Shown one piece after another: positions 17,027 to 23,883 of a stretch of DNA of 23,883 bases. The position numbers and the translations under genes are program-made. The DNA is taken from contig RPFO01000076.1 in assembly GCA_009746045.1 (NCBI GenBank), forward strand, positions 1,752,554 through 1,776,436, read 5' to 3'. The stretch is from Mesostigma viride (lineage: Eukaryota > Streptophyta > Mesostigmatophyceae > Mesostigmatales > Mesostigmataceae). Position 1 is the first letter of the stretch; every line of letters begins with the position of its first letter. The notes under the pieces are model-generated. The model searched no databases and was not told the origin of the DNA. It saw only the letters and a program-made list of their open reading frames with translations.

Positions 17027-17062
17027 TGTACGTTTATTCCAAATATAGCCAATAGTTAATCC
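17012..17062. repeat. 51-bp inverted repeat, left arm
   Basis: Runs from TTCCAGGTAAATAGGTG to TAGTTAATCC. It pairs with 17184-17234 with one mismatch, giving a possible stem with a 121-bp loop. Confidence 0.92.
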
Positions 17063-17149
17063 CTGCTAAGCCTAGGGTATCAAGATGTCAGTGGCTAAAA
17101 CGGAGCCTTACTAGACCACGGAAGCCACTGGACTTCTAATGGGTTGTCA
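17063..17149 (-). pseudogene. LINE 3'-end fragment (dead-on-arrival copy)
   Basis: The reverse complement of this segment matches 9952-10038 over the same 87 bp with two substitutions. It covers the last ~18 codons, the stop and the 3' tail of the LINE. It shows that the LINE family has several copies and that its 3' end is near CTTAGCAG. Confidence 0.9.
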
Positions 17150-17157
17150 CCTAATGG

Positions 17158-17186
17158 GTACTACATTGCTAAATTAATATATAGGA
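17158..17186 (-). mobile_element. Helitron-like 5'-terminal remnant F
   Basis: The minus strand reads TCCTATATATTAATTTAGCA and then ATGTAGTA, preceded by A. This matches the 5' ends of repeats A and D. Only about 29 bp remain, directly beside the LINE fragment. Confidence 0.45.
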
Positions 17187-17234
17187 TTAACTACTGGCTA
17201 TATTTGGAATAAACGTACACCTATTTACCTGGAA
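17184..17234. repeat. 51-bp inverted repeat, right arm
   Basis: Partner of 17012-17062 (one mismatch). It is followed by the junction motif GGAATTAGTACGGTG that also ends both 320-bp repeats near 2168 and 2489. Confidence 0.92.
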
Positions 17235-17251
17235 TTAGTACGGTGTACAGT

Positions 17252-17253
17252 TT

Positions 17254-17285
<32 letters not shown>

Positions 17286-17286
17286 G
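17252..17286. repeat. (TTG)n microsatellite
   Basis: About eleven TTG units after a short T run. Confidence 0.92.
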
Positions 17287-17470
17287 CCAACTGTTCGCTG
17301 CGCTCCGGAGAGGAATAGTAGAGTACGGTGCTCGCTGCGCTCGCTGTGCGCTTTCAGCGCAGCTCGCTTCGCTCGCGCTCGCTTCGCTCGCTGGGCGCTT
17401 CGCGCGTACTGTATCTGCGATATCTGCGATTCTTCCGTCGACCTCCGGAGTACCCCCTAATGGCTGATTT
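17287..17470. repeat. GC-rich repeat related to Helitron-like repeat D
   Basis: Shares GTTCGCTGCGCTCCGGAGAGG with the region near 12331 in repeat D. It has the TACGGTGCTCGC word, a GCGCT-TTC-AGCGC hairpin (17348-17360) and GCTCGCTTCGCTCGC runs. Neither terminus of the family is visible. Confidence 0.6.
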
Positions 17471-17704
17471 TTGTACCACGATTTTCTACCTAATTATCGG
17501 CGGTACTCCCCCTAATTTTGCAACCAACGGTCACGAAGCTCGCTTGATATAGGGGAAAGGATTGTAATGGAGAAGTGGGAGAACGTGCATGTCTATTAGC
17601 AAATGCAGCGAAATAATATGCCTGTTCAGCAGTTGTCGTTGTCGGCCGTTGTCAGTAAGCGGCTATCAGTGATTCGATTAAGGTTTTCGTTACTAGTGGC
17701 GCTA
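17471..17704. other. Unassigned segment
   Basis: No supported feature. It leads into the palindrome cluster. Confidence 0.4.
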
Positions 17705-18376
17705 GGCCACTTGTGGCGTTTCGAACTATGAAAACTTCAGTTTACTCGGCCAATGTGTGGCTTTAGGCAATTAAAATTGGGCTTGGCACGGCCACGTGTG
17801 GGGGGCTGGCTTTTTGGTGCAGCAAATGACCCTGCCGGCAGCGGGGTCAGCGCGGCGCGGCGCCGTACTGCTGTACACAAGGCGGGCGAGCGTCTCCGTC
17901 TCAGGCATCGATACAGTAGTGTACAGTATGGCTGGCGAGTGACTTAATAACTGAGGCGCCAGGCCGCCAGCCAGCTGAAGCCTGAAAACTGAAAATGCAC
18001 ACAAGCTGCAGTCTGCACAGTGCACTCTGGTCTCTGACAGCGGGCCACTTGCCACTTGGCTCCACTTGGCACTTGGCCGGGCTCTACGTACATGCACTAT
18101 GCAGTCAGTAAGTCAGTCAGTCACAGTAGTACTCATTGTAGTAGTCTAGTACTAGGGAGGCTTGTGGCGGAACGCCGGCCGGAAGACCGGCTGACACCGC
18201 CAGTTGTGGCGTAACCTGTACTAGAGTGAACTTCAGGCACGGCCACCCTGTGGCGAAACGAAACTACAAAGTAGAACAGCACGGCCAAATTGTGGCTTCT
18301 TGGGAGCCCTGTCAAAGTGGGTGGCACCGCCACATTTTGCCAAAAAAAGTGCCACACCGCCACATTTGGCGGCATA
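17705..18376. repeat. Cluster of dispersed GCCAC/GTGGC palindromes
   Basis: About nine degenerate copies of a motif near CACGGCCAC-N0-5-TGTGGCGAAAC occur here: 17705-17718, 17748-17761, 17786-17803, 18161-18176, 18194-18215, 18233-18259, 18280-18299, 18321-18343 and 18349-18374. Each has inverted GCCA/TGGC cores and several share flanking CAC and GAAAC. Spacing is irregular, so it is not a simple tandem repeat. Confidence 0.6.
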
Positions 18377-18455
18377 TCGCCACTAATCAAAACACTGGCG
18401 GCTATAGATTATGTGTGCTGGGGCCGGTGAAAAGACGCTAGCAAAGTTCGTCTGA

Positions 18456-18572
18456 ATGGCGTCCAATAGAGGGGATTTCATTCTTAGTGGATTGTTGGAC
18501 GAGAAGGCGAGGTTGCTGGCGGAGAATGCGAAAGAGCAGATGGAAGCAGCGGAAGCCGTGCGTGGAAGATGA
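18456..18572 (+). CDS. Hypothetical short ORF, possible first exon
   Basis: ATG at 18456 opens 38 codons ending TGA at 18570. The product is charged and helical (DEKARLLAENAKEQMEAAEAV), like a short coiled coil, with coding-like composition. A GAGGTAAC word, splice-donor-like, follows the stop directly, but a donor there would include the TGA. I do not recognise it. It may be an exon of the same decayed gene as 18768-19007 and 19407-19625. Confidence 0.25.
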   Translation: MASNRGDFILSGLLDEKARLLAENAKEQMEAAEAVRGR

Positions 18573-18767
18573 GGTAACGGGATGGAGTGTGGGCCCTGGC
18601 TTCTGGTTATGAAATGATGGCGGTTGCAGGCCAGCCGTGCTCGCTGGTAATGGGTGCGTGGTGTTGAAATCCAAGTTCTGCGCTTATTCTGTTCTTTGGT
18701 CAATGATTGAAGGGGTGTCGCCTTGTTTTATTTTTGTGCATGTGCGTCCCGTCGTGACTGCCTCGTC

Positions 18768-19007
18768 ATGGACGCCCAGGCGGTGAAGTTCGAACGAGGG
18801 AATGATTTTTCAAACGCCTGGATATGTTATGATAGTACGAATAAATGGTAATGGGTAGAGGCGGCCAAAATTTTGTTGAAAGTGTGCCAACGCCGCACAG
18901 ACGACTTGAACAACCCTAGGTATCTTAGGAAAAGGAAGCACGGATACGTCGGAGTGGAGGAAGAGGAAGACGATGACGATGGTGAAGACGGAGAGGTTTA
19001 CAATTGA
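18768..19007 (+). pseudogene. Hypothetical ORF with one internal stop
   Basis: From ATG 18768 the frame runs 79 codons to TGA 19005 with one TAA at 18849-18851. The parts either side look protein-like: MDAQAVKFERGNDFSNAWIC before, then WVEAAKILLKVCQRRTDDLN, a basic RKRKHG patch and a run of acidic residues ending GEDGEVYN. A basic patch plus acidic tail would suit a nuclear protein. I find no family. It is either a decayed gene or a host or transposon ORF read through TAA. Confidence 0.35.
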
Positions 19008-19162
19008 GGCCTTGAGAATGGGGAGACATTGAAGCAGGAGACCAGGCTAGCGGTGAGTGGCCCGTCATGAATTACATTGTGGTTGCAGTTGTTAGCGAGG
19101 CGTGTTGATTGCTTCTTGCCGCGGGTAATCGCTAGAGTGCATAACCTTCTGTTTTCAACAGG

Positions 19163-19625
19163 TGTTCTGGTGCATTGACTGCCGCAAAGCAATTAATTGG
19201 ACTGATTATGTGCCTATCATGCCGTTTGGGAATCATACATTGCCAACATTTCGTGTTTAGAAGGCGCGCCTTCAGAAGCATATTCAGCACCGCATGAACC
19301 AGGTGCTGAAGGCGTGCTTGGAGAGGAAGGGGTATAAAGTGCGCATGACCGCATCGAAGAAGAAGAAGCCGCAGGAATCGGGCAAGACCATGATAACCGA
19401 GCCAGGATGGCTTTCGTGCATGCAGTACATGGTGCGGCGCAGGCAGTGAATACTGCATCGATTGCAGCGGTGCAGCCTGTGGCCATGGCGGTGCAGGGCG
19501 CGGGTCCTGATGTGTGGGCGTTGGCGAAGCAGATTCACGATGCTGTCATGGCCACGTTGTCAAGCCAAGGAATGGGTGTTGGTTCCAGTCAGGTGCCTCG
19601 CCCGGAGGAAGCTTTTCTGCTGTAA
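19163..19625 (+). CDS. Hypothetical exon or ORF, C-terminal part of the same locus
   Basis: A TTTTCAACAG|G word at 19152-19163 looks like a splice acceptor. Downstream are two coding-like stretches: KACLERKGYKVRMTASKKKK (about 19312-19371) and, in a frame with ATG at 19407, a 72-codon Ala/Val-rich sequence with PDVWALAKQIHDAVMATLSSQ ending at TAA 19623. The two are in different frames, so splicing or mutation must separate them. No domain is recognised; the evidence is composition only. Confidence 0.25.
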
Positions 19626-19644
19626 GCAGAGGCGGCATCAAGCC

Positions 19645-19728
19645 TTTGCAATCGCCATGAGAGCAGTGGAGATGTCTGCGGCATGAAGCATTTGCAATCG
19701 CCATGAGAGCAGTGGAGATGTCTGCGGC
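19645..19728. repeat. 46-bp-period tandem duplication
   Basis: The 38-mer starting TTTGCAATCGCCATGAGAGC and ending TGCGGC occurs at 19645-19682 and at 19691-19728 without a mismatch that I can see. Confidence 0.9.
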
Positions 19729-20329
19729 GTTGGGAGATCTGCAGACAATTGCAGGAGGACATTGTGCGGTACGCTTGTAGGGTGGGAGCTGTGTTGTTCC
19801 GCTCGCTAATGGACATGTGCCCCTGTAACCTCTTCCAGGCTACTATCTGCTATCCACTTCTTCAGGCTTGAAAAGGAAATTGCTGTACGGTTCCCGATTG
19901 GCATGGCTTGACATGCACGCGTCCTTCATTGACTGTGGTCTGCATAGGTTTGGGGTTTAGCGGTTTACATCAGACTCTGCTGTGTGTCTGCTTAATCAGC
20001 CGACGTGTCACATGGGGACAGCAACGGCGCTGGGATGCAGCCCGGTGTGAATGCGAGTGAGGTACGCGCTGTCATGCATGGCGGATGGGGCGTGGAAGCC
20101 ACGACCCACGTTTTTGTGTGTGCACGGGGGGCTAGGGTGCAAGTTGTTGTGCCTGCCCTGTCATTCATATGGCCATGGATACGCGGGAAGCTTTCCCCGT
20201 ACCCATACTTAATGATGCATGGTTTAACACGTATGGCTATTTAGAATAGCGCCTTAATGATTGAGAATGAATGCGAAAGACCTTTGACTTCCTATGCGTC
20301 ACAGCGCACGATGGTGGCTTAAGAATACT
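19729..20329. other. Unassigned segment left of the Ty3 LTR
   Basis: Short frames only, and no repeat that I can match inside the window. It should contain the target-site flank of the Ty3 element. Confidence 0.4.
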
Positions 20330-20956
20330 TGTCACACAATACGAATAAGCTCAAACCCGGAAAACCGGTTTCGTATATTACAATGTCACCACACAGATTA
20401 AAACACTCAATGCGGGAAGACTTACACCCAGTAGGCGAGGGATTCACACTCGAGCCCACAGGAGATTTACACTCCAGGATTAAGCGATGGTAAATAATCT
20501 GTAGAGCAACGTGGTAAATTACGATACAAGGTCCGGACTGCTGGCATAGCTCGTGCCTTCCTATTTTGTCCCTTCGTCCCCGTTGGTGGCTGCGCCTGGC
20601 GCTGCCAACCAGGCATGACGTGAGGTCCGCGGGGACGGGCTTCTCGAACCGTCTAGAACACGTTAAAGACCAGTACGGCTAGAGGCCTCTCCTGAAAAAT
20701 ATCCAAATGTCCGTAGGTACCATCATAACGCATGTGCAGTGCCACTTGGCTGTCCGGTAACTCCCGTTCAGGCGCTAGGTCTGCCTACGGCGCAAAGGCC
20801 AAGTTCGTCAGCAAAACTTCTACACTTACTTCCACACGGATTGCCTCGGCTGCCAACTATACTATGGCCTCGGCACTGGCGCCGGATTACGGTCGGCGCC
20901 GATCGACCGGGACGGATAATTTAATACCACAAATGGCATGTTGCATCCGTGCAACA
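20330..20956 (-). repeat. Probable 3' LTR of the Ty3 element
   Basis: The inner border is well placed: TG at 20955-20956 (minus-strand TGTTGCACGG) directly follows a GGGGGGGGAGGAG purine tract. The outer end at 20330 is a guess from the minus-strand ending TTGTGTGACA, which would give a 627-bp TGT...ACA LTR. The other LTR is outside the window, so the length cannot be confirmed. Confidence 0.55.
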
Positions 20957-20969
20957 CTCCTCCCCCCCC
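20957..20969 (-). other. Polypurine tract of the Ty3 element
   Basis: The minus strand reads GGGGGGGGAGGAG immediately before TGTTGCAC, the expected plus-strand primer next to the 3' LTR. Confidence 0.8.
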
Positions 20970-21509
20970 AACAAAAGAGGCGGCTACTCCTGTAGCCGGG
21001 ACTTATAAATGACTGTATACATGGTCACTGTTCCCTTCCAGGGCACGCATCGATCGTGCCAATTGTCACCGTCCGTTGGCGATGGTTTACGGCGCCGGGC
21101 GGTAAGGGCTCGGGCGGTGTCCCCCACGAGTGGAGCCCCCACGGCCATGCCCGCGCAGAGGTGCGGCCGGGCGTTGACGCCGGTGGACACGCTCAGCCGG
21201 CGCGGCCTCAGCCGGCTCGGGAAGAGGCAGGCCATTGGCCTGGACTAGGGCGGGCTGGAAGGTGAGTTGCCGCTCGCCGGCGCGTGCATCATGGCGTTTG
21301 GCCAGGTTGACATCCCGCAGCGCCTCCAGTGGGAAAACGCTCAAGAAGGCGGCGAGGAACTTGTGTCGGGTGAGGGACACCGAACCTCCTGTCCAAACGA
21401 TACCGCACCGAATAACTCGCCCATGGACCCCTGGGGCGGGGCGGCCTGCATCAAGGCTGCCAATGCACATGCAAGGAGCATTACGCAAAAGGTAGGAGAA
21501 GGGCCGGAA
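20970..21509 (-). other. Spacer between Ty3 pol stop and polypurine tract
   Basis: About 540 bp. A 133-codon minus-strand frame (21087-21488, TTG first) begins 22 bases after the pol stop, but its second half is low-complexity Arg/Pro/Gly. It could be an extra 3' ORF, as known in some LTR elements, or simply untranslated sequence. The word ACTCCTGTAGC occurs near both ends (about 20985 and 21536). Confidence 0.4.
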
Positions 21510-23168
21510 TTATGCCAACCCTGCCCGGGCTTTATACTCCTGTAGCAAGCGTGCACAGCCCGTGAGTCCAGCCTCAGCTACCCATGAGTGCTCTAGCTCT
21601 GTTTGGGAGAACTTCCACTTAAGGAGGTACTCGCGGCGGCGGCCTCGATTGCGGTGGGCTACAATGTCCTCGACCTCATCCTCGGGCTCGCCCGTCTCGG
21701 GGTTGAACTCCAAGGGGGCGGGTGCCATGACACGACCTGGGAAGGTGCTCTTGCGGTAAAGCTTCAGCTGGTCAACGTGGAAAACATTGGACTTCAGCTG
21801 CCACGAGTCCGGGATGGCGACAGACACCATCACCTCATTGAACACCTTCTCCACCAGATACGGTCCAAGGAATAAGGGGCGGAGCTTGACCTTCAGGCTG
21901 TCCTCGAACTTGTGCGAGAAGCGGCCTTGGTGGGGGCCCTCAATTAAAACCAAGTCACCTGCTTCGATTGCAGGGGTGCGCCTGTCCAGGGTACTTTGGA
22001 CTCGCGCCATGTACTTGGCACGCGCCTGACGTAGGCCACTTATGGCGCTGGAATGAGCTTGCACCATCCGTTGTACCAGCTCCCGCGCCCCTGCGACTGT
22101 GGAGCGTAGCTCCGTTGTCGTGGTGATGGCTGGGGCGGTCAAGAGATCGGTGGGGGTAAGGGGATGCCTGCCTGTATCAAGAAAGAACGGGGTATACCCG
22201 TGGGCAGAATGGGGGGCATTATTGAGTGAAAACTCAATGAATCCCAGCACTTCGTCCCAATTCCTCCCGTCTCGATCCAGGTAGTGCCGCAGTGCCTCTT
22301 CCACCACCCGATTCACTCTCTCCACCATGTGAGAAGAGCTACTGTGATAGGCCGTACCCATAGACAACTTAGTCCCGACGACCTGAAAAAATGAGGTCCA
22401 AAATTTCGACGTGAACAGCTTGTCCTTGTCGGTGATAAATTGTCGGGGCATGCCATGGAGCCGGAACACATTGTTTAGGAACAAGTGGGCACACTCTTCC
22501 GCCGTCAGGGTGGCCTTGCAGGGGATTAAATGGCATCTCCGCGTGAGCCGGTCCACCACTACCAGGATCTGAGCATTGCCCGCCTTGGTCTCTGGCAAGG
22601 GCCCAATGAAATCCATCATCACCGAGTCCCAAGGGAACATGGGGTCTGGAATTTCCTTTGGAACGCCCTGTTTGCCCGTATTCCGTGGCTTCATGTGCTG
22701 GCAGCTGTCACAGGTACTGACATACTCCCGCACATCCCGAGCCATCTTAGGCCAATAGTAGGACCTCCGGGCCCTCGCTAACAGCCTGTCCTGGCCTTGG
22801 TGTCCCCCCAAGACGGAGTCATGTAACTCAAATAATACCTCAGCGCGGCATATTTGGGGGACATACAAGCGCCATGAGTCTTGACGGGCCGCCTGGCCAC
22901 TGACATTCACGTAAAGGAACCCGTTTTGAAACTTGGCTGGGTAGCCGTCCATGCTCTGAGGGCGGGCAGCTATGGCTTCATTTGCCTTACCCTCAGTGAC
23001 CGTGAAGCGCGAGATGAGGCGCTCTAGGTCCGAGCTGATGACGACCGTTGTTGCAGTATTTGCCAACGTGAATGCCTCTCCAACGGGCTGCATTGGAGGG
23101 TAGACTCCTGTCGCCGGCACCATATGGCTGTACGGGGCCGAAGTCCTTCCCCCCCTGCGGCTGCGCAC
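21510..23168 (-). CDS. Ty3/gypsy integrase with chromodomain
   Basis: This 552-codon frame is numbered from GTG 23168 and ends TAA at 21510. The zinc-binding H2C2 is H116, H123, C153 and C156 (ELHDSVLGGH ... CDSC). The catalytic core is D186 (MMDFIGP), D247 (ITDKDKLF) and E283 (HMVERVNR), with exactly 35 residues between the last two. The usual DGQTE run before the glutamate is replaced by SSSHMVE. A GPY/F-type motif (LGPYLVEKV) is near 434-442 and VFHVDQLKLY near 462-471. Residues 498-552 form a chromodomain (EVEDIVAHR ... YLLKWKF ... HSWVAEAGL), lacking the first aromatic cage residue but keeping Trp518 and Trp529. Chromodomains steer integration to marked chromatin. The N-terminal ~30 residues lie past a frameshift. 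Confidence 0.93.
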   Translation of the reverse strand: MRSRRGGRTSAPYSHMVPATGVYPPMQPVGEAFTLANTATTVVISSDLERLISRFTVTEGKANEAIAARPQSMDGYPAKFQNGFLYVNVSGQAARQDSWRLYVPQICRAEVLFELHDSVLGGHQGQDRLLARARRSYYWPKMARDVREYVSTCDSCQHMKPRNTGKQGVPKEIPDPMFPWDSVMMDFIGPLPETKAGNAQILVVVDRLTRRCHLIPCKATLTAEECAHLFLNNVFRLHGMPRQFITDKDKLFTSKFWTSFFQVVGTKLSMGTAYHSSSSHMVERVNRVVEEALRHYLDRDGRNWDEVLGFIEFSLNNAPHSAHGYTPFFLDTGRHPLTPTDLLTAPAITTTTELRSTVAGARELVQRMVQAHSSAISGLRQARAKYMARVQSTLDRRTPAIEAGDLVLIEGPHQGRFSHKFEDSLKVKLRPLFLGPYLVEKVFNEVMVSVAIPDSWQLKSNVFHVDQLKLYRKSTFPGRVMAPAPLEFNPETGEPEDEVEDIVAHRNRGRRREYLLKWKFSQTELEHSWVAEAGLTGCARLLQEYKARAGLA

Positions 23169-23883
23169 GTGCCCTCACGTGCAGGGGTGCTGCCGGCGAG
23201 GCGCACGGAATGGTCAACAGTGTCAACCTCCGCGGTTGTGGCGCCACAGAAGAGGAAGGGGCTCATCGGGTCGCTCAAGCGGTCGCCAAAGGGGGCGACG
23301 GGACCATGGGAGGGGATCAACGTCGTGGCCAAAACGTCAAGATCCTCATAAAACCAATAGTCGGGGCGACGCGACAGGGCGTCAGGGACCGTGTTGTCAA
23401 GGCCCTTGACATATTCGATCTTGAACGGACCGAACTGTGCCAAATATTCAAGCCAACGGGCTTGGCGTGGCGTAAGCGTGGGCTGCGTCAACAAGTGCGT
23501 GAGGGGCCGATGGTCGGTCTGGATGATCAAGCGGTACGGGTCCGCAGGGTCGGGTTCGGCCATGGCCACGTTGAACTGAGCACCCAGAAGATGGTGCCGC
23601 CAAGTATGGCAACAGTACACCACGGCCAACAACTCTTGCTGATGGACCGGGTAATTTCTTTCGGCCGGGATCATCGTCCGGGAGATATACTCGACCGGTT
23701 GGAGACCGAGACCATGGTCTTGGAGCAGCACACCGCCAATAGCAACCTTGCTAGAATCGCTATTGACCACGAATGGCTTGGTGGGATCCGGAAGGATGAG
23801 GACAGGCGCAGTGGCGAGCCTGGCCTTCAGCAGGTCAAAGGCCTGTTGACACAGGCCTGACCATTCCCACGGTACGTCCTTCT
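23024..23883 (-). CDS. Ty3/gypsy RT tail and RNase H (partial, frameshifted)
   Basis: The frame is open to the window edge. It begins with the RT-RNase H connection (WSGLCQQAFDLLKARLATAP, then VLILPDPTKPFVV) and continues with RNase H: VNSDSSKVAIGGVLLQ (D), NYPVHQQELLAVVY (E), IQTDHRPLTHLL (D) and NTVPDALSRRPD (D). All four acids are present. About 13 extra residues (AEPDPADPYRLI region) lie before the TDHRPL motif compared with typical family members. After residue ~200 the frame turns into non-family sequence and stops at 23024. The proper reading moves to the integrase frame near the seven-C run at 23149-23155. The upstream RT palm is outside the window. Confidence 0.9.
   Translation of the reverse strand, partial: KDVPWEWSGLCQQAFDLLKARLATAPVLILPDPTKPFVVNSDSSKVAIGGVLLQDHGLGLQPVEYISRTMIPAERNYPVHQQELLAVVYCCHTWRHHLLGAQFNVAMAEPDPADPYRLIIQTDHRPLTHLLTQPTLTPRQARWLEYLAQFGPFKIEYVKGLDNTVPDALSRRPDYWFYEDLDVLATTLIPSHGPVAPFGDRLSDPMSPFLFCGATTAEVDTVDHSVRLAGSTPAREGTCAAAGGEGLRPRTAIWCRRQESTLQCSPLERHSRWQILQQRSSSART

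Larger units (their letters stand above)
20330..23883 (-). mobile_element. Ty3/gypsy chromovirus, 3' portion (runs off the window)
   Basis: Read on the minus strand, the order is RT tail, RNase H, integrase with chromodomain, a spacer of about 540 bp, a polypurine tract and an LTR starting TGTTGCAC. Integrase after RNase H and the chromodomain place it in the Ty3 chromovirus group. The gag, protease, RT palm and 5' LTR lie beyond 23883. One frameshift separates RNase H from integrase. Confidence 0.88.

Noticed and set aside
23072-23860. 262-codon plus-strand ORF
   Set aside because: Shadow of the Ty3 RNase H frame on the opposite strand, where all catalytic motifs lie.

Overview
The window looks like repeat-dominated nuclear DNA of a eukaryote. 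It holds parts of two LTR retrotransposon lineages, a LINE, Helitron-like repeats, long low-complexity arrays, and no conserved host gene that I can recognise. I see no operon structure, rRNA or tRNA. The copia-like element, a chromodomain-bearing Ty3 element and the GC-rich heptamer arrays would fit a unicellular alga or similar protist. My guess is a green (prasinophyte-type) alga, but that is impression, not proof.

Left part (1-2904): about 1.8 kb of unassigned sequence with short hairpins and a 41-bp tandem repeat. It is followed by a tandem duplication of a ~320-bp unit (1850-2489) that abuts a 5'-truncated LINE reverse-transcriptase ORF.

Copia-like element (2905-8614, 5710 bp): this is the best-supported feature. 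It has two 487-bp LTRs differing at three positions, a CTATT target duplication, a polypurine tract, and ORFs for Gag, integrase, a retropepsin-like domain plus reverse transcriptase, and RNase H in overlapping frames. The apparent order Gag-IN-PR-RT-RH differs from the usual copia order Gag-PR-IN-RT-RH. The element sits inside the LINE ORF, whose reading frame resumes exactly after the 3' LTR (8615-10006).

Helitron-like cluster (10042-12569, remnants near 17 kb): at least four short repeats share, on the minus strand, a 5' TC(C/T)TATA-type start or variant, or a 3' end made of a small hairpin, GGGT, four bases and CTAG. They carry CCCGCTG heptamer arrays and no protein, so they look non-autonomous. 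One is inserted in a TTGACA array.

Middle (11241-16871): CTGAGA-type 10-bp arrays in opposite orientation bound ~5 kb of mostly non-coding sequence, and the whole is flanked by a 155-bp direct repeat. This resembles a foldback-type composite. The interior has microsatellites, a strong hairpin and about 1 kb that is extremely G-poor on the plus strand.

Right part (17012-20329): a 51-bp inverted repeat encloses a second LINE 3' end. Next come a cluster of GCCAC/GTGGC palindromes and a possible decayed or intron-containing gene of unknown function.

Right edge (about 20330-23883, minus strand): the 3' half of a Ty3/gypsy chromovirus, with RT tail, RNase H, integrase, chromodomain, polypurine tract and probable 3' LTR. 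It carries one frameshift near a seven-C run and continues beyond the window.
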